A DNA stretch of 64,000 nucleotides from Blautia coccoides. GTDB taxonomy: Bacteria > Bacillota > Clostridia > Lachnospirales > Lachnospiraceae. This document shows positions 19,501 through 27,655 of the stretch, one piece after another. A program made the translations under genes and the position numbers. The stretch's first letter is position 1, and every line of letters begins with the position of its first letter. The DNA lies in contig NZ_CP136422.1 in the NCBI RefSeq assembly GCF_034355335.1, forward strand, positions 3,568,501 through 3,632,500, in the 5' to 3' direction. Below the pieces are notes generated by a model. The model was not told where the DNA came from. It made no database searches and saw only the letters and a program-made list of their open reading frames with translations.

Positions 19501-22500
19501 CATCCTCAGATAATTGGGTTCCTCCAAAAGACGGATGCTGTCACAAGGCTCCAGAAGATTGATGCTGCCGATCTCCTGATGGGGAAGTTCCAGGATCTGT
19601 CTGAGGATTTCCAGGTAACAGCGGCTGTAAAACTCAATGGTCACGCTGTCAAACAGGGATTTCGCGTACTCAAAACAAAACCTGCTTTCCTCCCCGTTCT
19701 GGATCACTTCAAGATGAAGATCCATTTTTACAGATACCTCTTCCATCTGCAGCATGGTGAGTTTTGCTTCACCAAGAGGCAGATTTTTTGTCTGGGCGGC
19801 CGTCAAGGAAAAGAGCACCTGATACAGGGGATTTCTGTCCCTGTTACGCTCCGCATTTGACATAGCAACAATATCTTCAAGGGGTGTATCCTGGTTGTCC
19901 AGCATCTCCAGCACCCGCTCTCTCACCTGATGCAGATACTCCAGATAATTTTTTTTCCTCTCCGGTTCTAAAAAGACGGGAAGTGTATTCACAAACACAC
20001 CGGTTACCCCGCTCAGATCCCCGTGGCGTCTGCCGGAGACAGGGGTTCCCACCACGATCTTCTCCTGTCCGCACACACCAAAAAGCAGTATGCCAAATGC
20101 GGATAAGAGCATCATATATGGTGTGACCTGCTGCTGGGCACAGAATTTTCTTCCTGCCTCCTCCATCTCCTTGGGCATATGGAAGTAATACCTGCCGCCG
20201 CGTCCGTCAAACACACCGGGGCGTATCCTGTCTGTGGGAAGCCGCAGTTCCTCCCGGTTTTCAGAGAGCTTTGTCCTCCAGTACCCTTCCTGCCGTTTCT
20301 GCAGCTCGGCCGGTCTTTTTTCCACCCACCAGGCGTAATCCCTGTAAGTGGTATCCGGCATGCCTGTCTCCTCCTGGAGACACGCTTTATGAAGCCGTTC
20401 AAAGACAAGCTGGCTGCTCATACCATCAGATATGATATGATGGATGTCCAAAAGCAGATACTGCTTCTCCCCGTCTGTAAACATCCCTGCTCTCATAAGC
20501 GGCGGTCTGTCCAACTGAAAAGGCCGGATAAATCTGTCTGCCGCTTCTTTTATGTTCTCTCCCGTCACCTCCTCCAGCTCAAAATCCACCTGTTCGTGGA
20601 CGCGGGCCTGTACATTAGAGCCAGTGATCTCAAATCCGGTGCGGAAGGTTTCATCCTCACGGATGATCCTGCGAAACGCACAGGTAAGTGTTACCCTGTC
20701 CAGGTTTCCCTCAACAAGAAAAATCCCGGGCATGTGATACCCCGTCTTGGTCACATCTGTCTGTTCCAGTACATAAAAGCTTCTCTGGGCGGCTGTCAGC
20801 GGGTATGTTTGGTCCTTCGGAGCTTTGGGGATCTCCGTGTGGAAAGCGGAGGCATCTGCCTCTCTGCCCCGCAGCAGATTCGCAAAGCGACGTACCGTAC
20901 GGCAGGCATACAGCCCGGTCAGCTCAGGAAGGATAGAGAATTCCCGTTCCACTTCTGTGAGCATGGCAACTGCATTCAGGGAATCCCCGCCGTTTAAAAA
21001 GTAATCGGAATGGATACTCAGGTTCGGCTGCTGCAGAGATTTCTTCCAGATCTCCAACAGCTTTTCCTCCAGTTCATCAGCCGGAGCCTCCTGGATATCA
21101 GGCATGACCGGTTTTGGCAGCTTTTTGTGATCCACTTTTCCATTGGCCGTCACCGGCATCTCCTGCAACTGCACAGCCATTGCAGGGACCTGATATCTGG
21201 GAAGGTAGAACGCCGCATAAGCCAGAAGCTCATCCCCCTTTAATTGCTCTTCAGAAGTATAATAGGCAACCAGAAGATTATCAAAGGCCTTCACAGCAGC
21301 CATATTGACTTTTGGATGTGAAACCAGTTTTTCCTCTATCTCCGCAGGCTCCATTCTGTGTCCCAGAATTTTTAACTGTCCGTCTTTTCTGCCTGTGAAT
21401 ATGATCTCTCCATCCTGGGTCCAGTATCCCATATCGCCTGTACGGTACAGACGCTCGCCCGGAATATACGGGTCCTCCACAAATTTCTTCTTTGTCAGTT
21501 CCTCATCCCCGTGATAGCCACGGGCCAGGCAGTCTCCACCAATATAAAGCTCACCCACTGCCCCCACTGGCAGAGGCCGCATGGATTCATCCAGGATATA
21601 GATCCGGCAGTTCCCAAGCGGTTTTCCGATGGAGATCATCTCATTCCCGGTCACCGCGCTGTGACTCACAGCCACAGTGGCCTCAGATGGACCATACTGG
21701 TTATATAGCTGTACGGAAGAGCAGAAACGAAGCGCATGATAAAGCTCCGGAGGCATACTCTCCCCTCCGCACACGATACATTCTATATGAGACATGGCCT
21801 TTCCAAATGCCGCGTCCTTTAAATATTCCAACAGCCTGGAGGGTGTCAAAGCCATAAATCCTGTGTCATATCCGCAGATCAGTTCAGCAAGGGCTGAGGG
21901 CATATTGCACACTGCCTCCTCAGCCATCACAATAGTCCTGCCGTTGAGCAGCGCGCTGATGCTCTCCAGCAAAAAGGCATCAAACCCTACGTTACAGATA
22001 GACAGAACCGCACCTTTTGGGTAAAGCGGGGTCATGGCGGCTGCCAGATTCAGTACACTGTGCTGCTCCACCTCCACAGCTTTCGGCTTTCCGGTGCTGC
22101 CGGATGTATAGACCAGATACGCCAAATCATCCGGCCCCGCACAGGCACAGGCAGCCCCGTCTCCTTTTTGCAGCTCTTCTTCCGTGAAAACCGGTATGGG
22201 AAAATCAGCGGTTTCGGCTGTCCCGTCTGAGATAACAAGAGCTGCCCCGCTGTCCTCCAGCAGTTCCCTGATACGTGCTGCAGGCTGCCGGCAGTCCATG
22301 AGCAGCCATGCATTTCCCGAAAATGCCACAGCCGCCATTACAACAAGAAGCCTGTCACTGCGTTCCATGAGGACGGCTATATTTTTTCCTCCCTCAGGGC
22401 AAAAACAGGCAATCTTCTCTGCCAGTGTGTCTGCATCCCGCACCAGTTTTTCATAGGTCATCCGCTTATCCCTGAATATCACGGCTGCCCTTCCAGGATT

Positions 22501-23940
22501 CATAACAGCCTGTTCCCGCAGATGATCCGCTATATTCTGCTTTCTGGGATACCAGGTATCTGTCTGATTGAAGTCAAAAATAAGGCGTTCCTCTTCCTCC
22601 TCACTGATGACGGACAGCTCTTTTATGGGAGTTTTCGGATACAGCAGGGCGCTGTGCAGAATGTCCATCAGGTGCTGATGCAGCGTGGTGATCTCACGCT
22701 CGGAAAAAAGCTGCGTCTGATAATCGTAATCCACCTGAAACCGGTTGTCCTCATCCCTGCTGCTCAAATGGATGCAAAGAGGCTCTGCCTGATAGCCGCT
22801 GTAAAGCCAGCGGCCTTCCAAGGTCACCTGTGCGCCCTGTAGATGATGGATCTGTCCGTTCTGATAGGAGAGAACGATCCCGAAAAGCTGGTCCGGCGCT
22901 GCTCCCTCGTGATTTTGAGCTGCCAGCTTCTTTATCTCTGAAAACGGCATTCTCTGGTGATAGAGAAGCTGAAACCAGTCCGTCTGCAGTTTCTCATTAA
23001 ACTCCTGAAAGGAGATGGCGGCATCCAGCTCATTCACAAAAGGCAGGGTATTGACAAACATACCTGCCATCTGTTTCTCTTTAAAATTCAGACGGTTGAT
23101 CGTAGGAACACCGATACAGAATTTCTCCTGTCCTTTGATCCTTCGCAGATAGACAGCCAGAGCCATATAAAACACAGCAAAGGGTGATACCTTTTTTTCT
23201 CTGCAGAACCCTGCGATCATACGGTTCATCCTGTTGGAAACCGTAAAAGATCTGCGGATCCCAACAGGACTTACCTGTGCATAGGGGTGTTCTTTTGCCG
23301 CCGCGGGATTGATATCTTTCAGCATGGCCTGCCAATATACTGTGTCACGCTCAAAGCTCTTTGAGACAAGGTATTTGTTCTCAAGTTCAATATGCAGTGC
23401 ATAGTCCGGCATTGGCTCTTTCTTGGGTGCCTCGCCTTTCAGCATGTGAAAATAGTTGTGGATGATCCTGTTGGTCACAACGGTCTGGGACCAGGCATCT
23501 GCAATGATATGATGCACCTTTGTCAGGATTCCCCCTGTATTTTCCGCTCTCTTAAATAGTATCATCTGGCAAAGGGGAGAATCCAGAAGCGTGATGTGCT
23601 CCCGGGCCACAGAGACGTCCCAGATATCGGCCCCCTTTTTGTTCGTCCTGGAGAAGTCCAGAAACGGAACACTCCTTGGAATATGTGAATCTATGTACTG
23701 GCAGACTTCACCATCCCTGAGGGTGATCCTGGTGCGCAGAACCGGATAATCCTCATAACAAAGCCTGATACATTCCTGCAGATACTCCACATGAAAATTA
23801 CCGTCAATGCGCAGTACGGTACATATGGTATTGATAGGCGTACCCGGGTGGGCCATCTCCAGATTCCATATATTCTGCTGGCTGTTTGACAATGGCAGAA
23901 ATTCCCTGATGTCTTTTGTCTCTTGTGCTCTCTCTTCCAT
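16540..23940 (-). CDS. Two-module NRPS with terminal thioester reductase (C-A-PCP-C-A-PCP-R)
   Basis: 2,466 residues from the ATG at 23940 (GAGG five bases upstream; an open frame continues upstream). Order: C1 (about 10-440, HHIIADAW), A1 (455-975; YTSGSTGKPK, YGPSEAT, YRTGD, NGKVD), PCP1 (GGDSL, about 985), C2 (1060-1490, HHIISDG), A2 (1495-1985; YTSGTTGQPKG, YGPTETS, YKTGD, SGKVD), PCP2 (GGTSL, about 2030), R domain (2100-2460; GATGYLG nucleotide site, YVKSK active site). All key residues are present. The R domain releases the chain reductively as an aldehyde. C1 before the first A domain implies acylation of the first residue or a starter from another carrier. Hand-aligned specificity pockets (A1 about DALAVGQVA, A2 about DVIQIMIVY) gave no confident substrate. 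Confidence 0.93.
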   Translation of the reverse strand: MEERAQETKDIREFLPLSNSQQNIWNLEMAHPGTPINTICTVLRIDGNFHVEYLQECIRLCYEDYPVLRTRITLRDGEVCQYIDSHIPRSVPFLDFSRTNKKGADIWDVSVAREHITLLDSPLCQMILFKRAENTGGILTKVHHIIADAWSQTVVTNRIIHNYFHMLKGEAPKKEPMPDYALHIELENKYLVSKSFERDTVYWQAMLKDINPAAAKEHPYAQVSPVGIRRSFTVSNRMNRMIAGFCREKKVSPFAVFYMALAVYLRRIKGQEKFCIGVPTINRLNFKEKQMAGMFVNTLPFVNELDAAISFQEFNEKLQTDWFQLLYHQRMPFSEIKKLAAQNHEGAAPDQLFGIVLSYQNGQIHHLQGAQVTLEGRWLYSGYQAEPLCIHLSSRDEDNRFQVDYDYQTQLFSEREITTLHQHLMDILHSALLYPKTPIKELSVISEEEEERLIFDFNQTDTWYPRKQNIADHLREQAVMNPGRAAVIFRDKRMTYEKLVRDADTLAEKIACFCPEGGKNIAVLMERSDRLLVVMAAVAFSGNAWLLMDCRQPAARIRELLEDSGAALVISDGTAETADFPIPVFTEEELQKGDGAACACAGPDDLAYLVYTSGSTGKPKAVEVEQHSVLNLAAAMTPLYPKGAVLSICNVGFDAFLLESISALLNGRTIVMAEEAVCNMPSALAELICGYDTGFMALTPSRLLEYLKDAAFGKAMSHIECIVCGGESMPPELYHALRFCSSVQLYNQYGPSEATVAVSHSAVTGNEMISIGKPLGNCRIYILDESMRPLPVGAVGELYIGGDCLARGYHGDEELTKKKFVEDPYIPGERLYRTGDMGYWTQDGEIIFTGRKDGQLKILGHRMEPAEIEEKLVSHPKVNMAAVKAFDNLLVAYYTSEEQLKGDELLAYAAFYLPRYQVPAMAVQLQEMPVTANGKVDHKKLPKPVMPDIQEAPADELEEKLLEIWKKSLQQPNLSIHSDYFLNGGDSLNAVAMLTEVEREFSILPELTGLYACRTVRRFANLLRGREADASAFHTEIPKAPKDQTYPLTAAQRSFYVLEQTDVTKTGYHMPGIFLVEGNLDRVTLTCAFRRIIREDETFRTGFEITGSNVQARVHEQVDFELEEVTGENIKEAADRFIRPFQLDRPPLMRAGMFTDGEKQYLLLDIHHIISDGMSSQLVFERLHKACLQEETGMPDTTYRDYAWWVEKRPAELQKRQEGYWRTKLSENREELRLPTDRIRPGVFDGRGGRYYFHMPKEMEEAGRKFCAQQQVTPYMMLLSAFGILLFGVCGQEKIVVGTPVSGRRHGDLSGVTGVFVNTLPVFLEPERKKNYLEYLHQVRERVLEMLDNQDTPLEDIVAMSNAERNRDRNPLYQVLFSLTAAQTKNLPLGEAKLTMLQMEEVSVKMDLHLEVIQNGEESRFCFEYAKSLFDSVTIEFYSRCYLEILRQILELPHQEIGSINLLEPCDSIRLLEEPNYLRMPYDGTFIDRMIDRQACLYPTRTAVCWGNGKSYTFGELKDRSDDLAAYLISKGIRREDRVAFLLKRDGDMLAAMLGILKAGAAYLPVDPALPKERICYMLENAGAKLLLRSEEIKLQGEVPCPVLLPVFGGDKTKLPVKGRTGEDVLNVIYTSGTTGQPKGVMMVHKAVSNLAAHVDTILGNENSCVLCASNCVFDVFTIETLLALARGRHISVADEEEMLLPWKMAERMKRDGATVLQLTPSRMQMCLHEASFAEVLARTEVLILMGEPWTLALKERIRGLTNARIFNIYGPTETSVYNCQGDITEDNAIHIGKPIGNCRYYLLDQEMRQVMPTGMGEIYIAGECLAKGYINRDDLTEQAFLPDPFFPGERMYKTGDLGRLRADGNWQCLGRADAQIKLNGHRIEPEEIEAQILQSGFAKEAAVVPVRREETVFSLCAFLVPKGDFSEDSVRTCLAKKLPDYMVPGQVKSIDRLPRTSSGKVDRKELERNVLLLGGDEETVQEKEDRRQEEVISEKPQEGSEADKTPLDIWREVLGKEPEADKSFFMQGGTSLTAIVVLSHYYSRHWDFSLNDFYRHPTLREQMQMIGEIKEDTSAQSQQPPKADREKVQSDVTEEQEERLPRYVCSLSEKVEVGENLLLTGATGYLGAHLLRELAADGEKTIYCLLRKNGEARLDKVLSFYFGKNGADRIKRQIRILEGDITLPELGISETLYHELSSTIDTVVHAAADVRHYAPMEELLLTNVEGTKNVLSFAEKGQALFIHISTVSVAGEFLKDAPGLSAVFSERDLDMGQNWEENPYVKSKILAETLVCRAMDRGLKAGIFRVGRLIGRKSDGVFQINPETNAFYRLVRGVLELDQMPKRFDQMLLEITPVDQCARAVCRLMGQPGGAWHIANPDEVTLADLLEECKKVECVPDQVFEESLRKKAAEDISPYIQAAAETYFSGRAQKTTIYVDARRTVCELKRAQFDWENTDLYQAVRCFKS

Positions 23941-24062
23941 TCTTTCCTCTTTTTCCTCCGTATACATGATCGAACTTAGCCTTTCTTTTTCTGCACTGCT
24001 GAACTGACATATTTCGACATTTACAATTTGATTTTTATTATACAGGCTTACAATTCCTCGTG

Positions 24063-24842
24063 TCAATCATTCTGATAAGAATTACTATTATTAGTAAAAT
24101 TTACCAACACTTTAGCCATTACCTGTTTTAACCTTTTATTTGTCTGACTGTTTATGTGTAATTCCCTATTTTCACAGAAACCGCCTTCCGGAGGATTTTC
24201 CCCGCAGATATCTGCTCCGATACATTTTCTTGCTTCTGCCGCTTCCTCGATCCAGCTAATGAGACTGTCCAGTCTCACCTCTCCCTGGTCCCAGTTGGTA
24301 ACTGCATCCCTGCGGCAAAGGATATCCTTGTCCACAGAAAGATATAGGGGACAGGAGTCTTTTTTAAGAAATTCCCCGAATTTCTCCATTCTCCCTTCCC
24401 GCAATTCCTCCCCAGATATCCATGTCACCTTCTCTGTTGGCATATCCTTTCGGAGATCCACTTCTTTTGGACCCACAACACACACACTTTTCAGCATAGG
24501 ATTGCTACTCAGAGCTTCTCTCACCCAGCTTCCGCAGGACAAAAGTCCGAAAAAGGCAGACTCCTGCATATCTGTGTGGTTGTCAAAAAGAAGAAGGGAA
24601 AAAGGAACGTCTATCATCTCCATCCAAAGCTTGCTCAAATAATGATAATTGCCGGAATCCAGAAAATGAATGCCGAAGGGACCGTATTCCCTGATCTTCT
24701 CCTTGATATCCTGTTCCGACTCACAGGTGCAGTAGCAATTGACACCTTCCGCACGGGTAAAGTCCACCATTTCATAGGAATCCTGTCTATAGAAGTCCTC
24801 CTCCGGGTAAACACCGGAAAAATTCATGATGATCGTTTTCAT
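24063..24842 (-). CDS. Arginase/agmatinase-fold protein at the head of the NRPS operon
   Basis: 259 residues from the ATG at 24842, with AGGAG ten bases upstream. The ureohydrolase manganese motifs are visible: LLLFDNHTDMQ (DxHxD) and LYLSVDKDILCRRD (SxDxD), plus an upstream FGIHFLDSGNYHYLS. An additional acidic GADICGE sits near the C-terminus. Arginase-fold enzymes hydrolyse guanidino, formimino or amide C-N bonds. It is short and divergent, so substrate cannot be assigned. It ends 122 bases before the NRPS start on the same strand with no terminator seen between, so it is probably co-transcribed. Confidence 0.75.
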   Translation of the reverse strand: MKTIIMNFSGVYPEEDFYRQDSYEMVDFTRAEGVNCYCTCESEQDIKEKIREYGPFGIHFLDSGNYHYLSKLWMEMIDVPFSLLLFDNHTDMQESAFFGLLSCGSWVREALSSNPMLKSVCVVGPKEVDLRKDMPTEKVTWISGEELREGRMEKFGEFLKKDSCPLYLSVDKDILCRRDAVTNWDQGEVRLDSLISWIEEAAEARKCIGADICGENPPEGGFCENRELHINSQTNKRLKQVMAKVLVNFTNNSNSYQND

Positions 24843-24942
24843 ATTCTGATATCTCCTGTCTGAACGATTCCGTCTCCTCACAATTACGGTAAGCGCAAAA
24901 AACGCGCAGAACTGCCGGATCGTTCCTTCTGTTTTTTCTTTA

Positions 24943-24972
24943 ACCATAGCACAGACCGGCAGAATTTGTAAA
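24943..24972 (-). promoter_or_regulatory. Candidate promoter of the NRPS operon
   Basis: The -35 TTTACA (24972-24967) and -10 TATGGT (24948-24943) are 18 bases apart, about 100 bases before the arginase-fold start. The -10 is weak, so another promoter is possible. Confidence 0.45.
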
Positions 24973-25011
24973 CTGCAGGAACCGGTGTCCTGACAACTGG
25001 GCCGAATACGC

Positions 25012-25044
25012 AAAAAGACCGCCGCTTTTTTGTAAGCGGCGGTC
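25012..25044 (-). terminator. Terminator of hsp20
   Basis: An 11-bp perfect stem (GACCGCCGCTT with AAGCGGCGGTC) is followed on the minus strand by TTTTTG. It separates hsp20 from the NRPS operon. Confidence 0.9.
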
Positions 25045-25067
25045 CTCAAAGGAGGGGCAGAAAAAAC

Positions 25068-25520
25068 TTATCCTTCAATGGAGATATATTTGTTCTCTTC
25101 TACCTGCTTTTTTTCTTTTTTCGGAACGGTGAGACGAAGGATTCCGTCCTCAAACCTTGCACGGATCTCATCCTGAGTAACACCCTCGCCAACGTAGAAG
25201 CTTCTGGAACAGCTTCCGGTGTAGCGCTCTCTGCGGATATATTTGCCTTCCTTGTCCTCTTCATCCTTGTCAAGGCCTTTTACTGCCTGGATCGTCAGGT
25301 ATCCGTTCTCCAGTCTGGCAGATACGTTCTCTTTCTTGAAGCCGGGTAGGTCAATATCCACTTCAAAGGATTCATCTGTCTCTTTTACGTCGGTCTTCAT
25401 AAGATTCTTCTCGTTCTTTCCGTACAGTGGATTCTTTCTTCCGAAGAACTCCTTCTCAAAAGGAAAATCCATCCATTCATCAAATAAATCTTCTCCAAAA
25501 ATACTGGGCATCATTCTCAT
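25068..25520 (-). CDS. Small heat-shock protein, Hsp20/alpha-crystallin family
   Basis: 150 residues. An N-terminal FGEDLFDEWMDFPF arm is followed by the alpha-crystallin domain from about residue 43, with VDIDLPGFKKENVSARLENG, the RRERYTGSCSRSFYVGEG stretch and the closing FEDGILRLTVPKKE. It acts as an ATP-independent holdase binding unfolding proteins in the cytosol. AAGGAG lies eight bases before the ATG at 25520. It is a single gene with its own promoter, CIRCE operator and terminator, so it should be repressed by HrcA and induced by heat. Confidence 0.93.
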   Translation of the reverse strand: MRMMPSIFGEDLFDEWMDFPFEKEFFGRKNPLYGKNEKNLMKTDVKETDESFEVDIDLPGFKKENVSARLENGYLTIQAVKGLDKDEEDKEGKYIRRERYTGSCSRSFYVGEGVTQDEIRARFEDGILRLTVPKKEKKQVEENKYISIEG

Positions 25521-25602
25521 AAGTCATTCTCCTTTCATATATATCAATCAACGAATTGTTACATCTCGCAAGGGAAATTATCTTTTCTCTTGTTCTATCT
25601 GT

Positions 25603-25645
25603 AATATAGCATGCATTATTAGCACTGTCAACCACCGAGTGCTAA
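25603..25645 (-). promoter_or_regulatory. CIRCE operator overlapping the hsp20 promoter
   Basis: TTAGCACTG, nine bases, GAGTGCTAA (25619-25645) matches the HrcA operator with one change in 18 arm positions. The -35 TTGACA (25631-25626) lies inside it and the -10 TATATT (25608-25603) is 17 bases further. HrcA binding would therefore occlude the promoter. Confidence 0.92.
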
Positions 25646-25707
25646 TTTCACACTTTTTTCACATTTTTTCATTACTGTTTGATATATATAAAGGAATCTG
25701 ACTTATA

Positions 25708-27012
25708 TTATTTCTTTTTCCTGCTTTTATTTACAGCACTGGACAGAAGTTTGTCCAGATACACAGACTTAAACTGTTTGCTGGCAAGTGCCTGCTTCAG
25801 CGGAGGAAGATTTAAGATCACACCAAACACCGCCGCCATTGCCCTGTGGTTGGCAAATGCCTGATTGTCAAATATGAGATTCTGGAGTGTTCCCTTTTCA
25901 ATGGCCTGCAGCACAAATCTGTGCGTACTGTTCACCGGTGTTATGACCTGTACCGGGCGCCGCTCAAGCTTCAGGGAACCATTGGGGCATCTGGACGCAC
26001 ATACACCGCAGCCGAGACAGATCTCCGTATCTACCACAGGACGTTTTTTCTTTTTTTGGCCATCCTGGACTTCCACCATAGAAACAGCAAAGATAGGACA
26101 CGCCTTTTCACACTTTCCGCAGCCGATACAAGTATTTTCCTCCACGGATGGGATGTAATTAGTCGTTGCTACGGGCTGCATGGGTGAAAACTTTCTGGCC
26201 GCCTGCAGTGCCTCACAGCAGCATCCACAGCAGTTGCAGATAAAGGCCGGATCCTCTCTGACATTCTCCCCGATCTGCACAAGTCCTGCATCATAGGAGC
26301 GCTCCAAAGCATCCATTGCCTCCTCTTTTGAGATAAGCCGTGCATGTCCGCCGTGCTCCGCCAGGGAGCGGGCCACATTGCCGAAGGTCAGACATACATC
26401 CCAGGGGGCATCTATCTCGCAGGGATGTCCCGCATGATAAGCCTTATGCCTGCAGTAGCAGGTACCTAGCCCGATGTACTCCGCCTCCTCCACAATATGA
26501 CTGGCCCGCTCATGATCCAGGATATGCAGGGTATTCTCCGTGGTGAGCACCGGTTCCTGTACATAGACCCGGCCCAGCTTTGTCTCTGTGGCATAGAAAA
26601 GGTCTTTTACAAAATCCTCCTCCACATTCATATATTGATAGTACAGCTCGCTCAGATACTTCTGGTCAATATCCCCTCTGGTCCTCATGAGGGCAAATTC
26701 TATAAAACCGGCCATAGGCGGCGGCATAACAAAGCGGCGGACTCCCCTGTAAGTGGAATCCACCAGCAGTGCCTTCTCACACAGATGGTCTAAAACTTTT
26801 TCTGCCTTTGCCTCCGTGGTTCCCCAGATCCGGGCCGCCTTTTTCAAGGTAAAGGGGCGGACCGGCAGAAGCGCCACCCATTTCGCCTCCTTTTCTGTGT
26901 AGAGCACCTGCAGGATCTTATAGAAGGTGTCTGACGGCGGTGCCCCCTGAGTAAACCAGTTGATCCTGTCTTCCAAATTTTTGTATGCGTCTTTTGATGT
27001 TATATGTCCCAT
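25708..27012 (-). CDS. 4Fe-4S dicluster-containing protein of unknown role
   Basis: 434 residues. The N-terminal third resembles a winged-helix or methyltransferase-associated fold (FTLKKAARIWGTTEAKAEKVL). A cysteine-rich middle has GLGTCYCRHKAYHAGHPC and ICNCCGCCCEALQA (about residue 260), then two classical ferredoxin motifs CIGCGKCEKACP (about 297) and CLGCGVCASRCP (about 333). The sequence ends in a basic tail. It probably moves electrons in the cytosol. A nitroreductase gene precedes it by ten bases, so the two form an operon. No catalytic family is recognised. Confidence 0.7.
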   Translation of the reverse strand: MGHITSKDAYKNLEDRINWFTQGAPPSDTFYKILQVLYTEKEAKWVALLPVRPFTLKKAARIWGTTEAKAEKVLDHLCEKALLVDSTYRGVRRFVMPPPMAGFIEFALMRTRGDIDQKYLSELYYQYMNVEEDFVKDLFYATETKLGRVYVQEPVLTTENTLHILDHERASHIVEEAEYIGLGTCYCRHKAYHAGHPCEIDAPWDVCLTFGNVARSLAEHGGHARLISKEEAMDALERSYDAGLVQIGENVREDPAFICNCCGCCCEALQAARKFSPMQPVATTNYIPSVEENTCIGCGKCEKACPIFAVSMVEVQDGQKKKKRPVVDTEICLGCGVCASRCPNGSLKLERRPVQVITPVNSTHRFVLQAIEKGTLQNLIFDNQAFANHRAMAAVFGVILNLPPLKQALASKQFKSVYLDKLLSSAVNKSRKKK

Positions 27013-27022
27013 TTTAAATGCC

Positions 27023-27541
27023 CTATTCTACAAAATGTACCTCTCCTGTTTTTCTCACTTCTTTTTTCTCAGATCCCGCGGCATATCCAAGAGCTGCCAT
27101 GCCGAATACGCAGTGTGACTCCGGAATTTCCCAGCCTCTTAAGATCTCCCGCACCTCAGGATCACCGCAGATATCACGAAGCTGATTGATCCACACAGAG
27201 CCAATACCAAGGGAATGAGCCGCCAGAAACATATTTTCCATGGCACAGGCGTTGTCTTCCATGGAATGCTGGTTCTCTTTTTCATTGGAAGGGATGATCA
27301 GAACCTGTGGACTGTACATATCATAGCCGTCTCTTCCCAGCTTCCGCCCTATCACTTCCGCCAGCTTCCGGATCTTTTCCCTGTCTGTCACCACAGTGAA
27401 TTTCCAGGTCTGGCGATTCTGGCCGCTGGGGGCATAAAGTCCTGCCTGCACGATCTGTTCCAGCTCTTCCCGGGGAATTTCTTTATTCTGAAAGGCCCGG
27501 ATACTTCTTCTCGTCAAAATATTTTCCATTACTGTATTCAT
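27023..27541 (-). CDS. Nitroreductase-family FMN oxidoreductase
   Basis: 172 residues. It opens with ILTRRSIRAFQNKEIP, the FMN-binding arginines of the family, followed by LYAPSGQNRQTWKFTVV (about 35-50) and the later GIGSVWINQL. Members use NAD(P)H through FMN to reduce nitro groups, quinones or unsaturated bonds. AGGAGG precedes the ATG at 27541. It lies just upstream of the 4Fe-4S protein gene, which may be its electron donor (inference). The substrate is not predictable. Confidence 0.88.
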   Translation of the reverse strand: MNTVMENILTRRSIRAFQNKEIPREELEQIVQAGLYAPSGQNRQTWKFTVVTDREKIRKLAEVIGRKLGRDGYDMYSPQVLIIPSNEKENQHSMEDNACAMENMFLAAHSLGIGSVWINQLRDICGDPEVREILRGWEIPESHCVFGMAALGYAAGSEKKEVRKTGEVHFVE

Positions 27542-27655
27542 GTTCTGATTCCTCCTTATAACATTCAGACGGTCTGCACAATTTTGTCTGCCCGTCTGTC
27601 CAGCGTTTTCTCTTATATTTTATCACAACATCAGGAATTGTAAAGTATACCGCCC

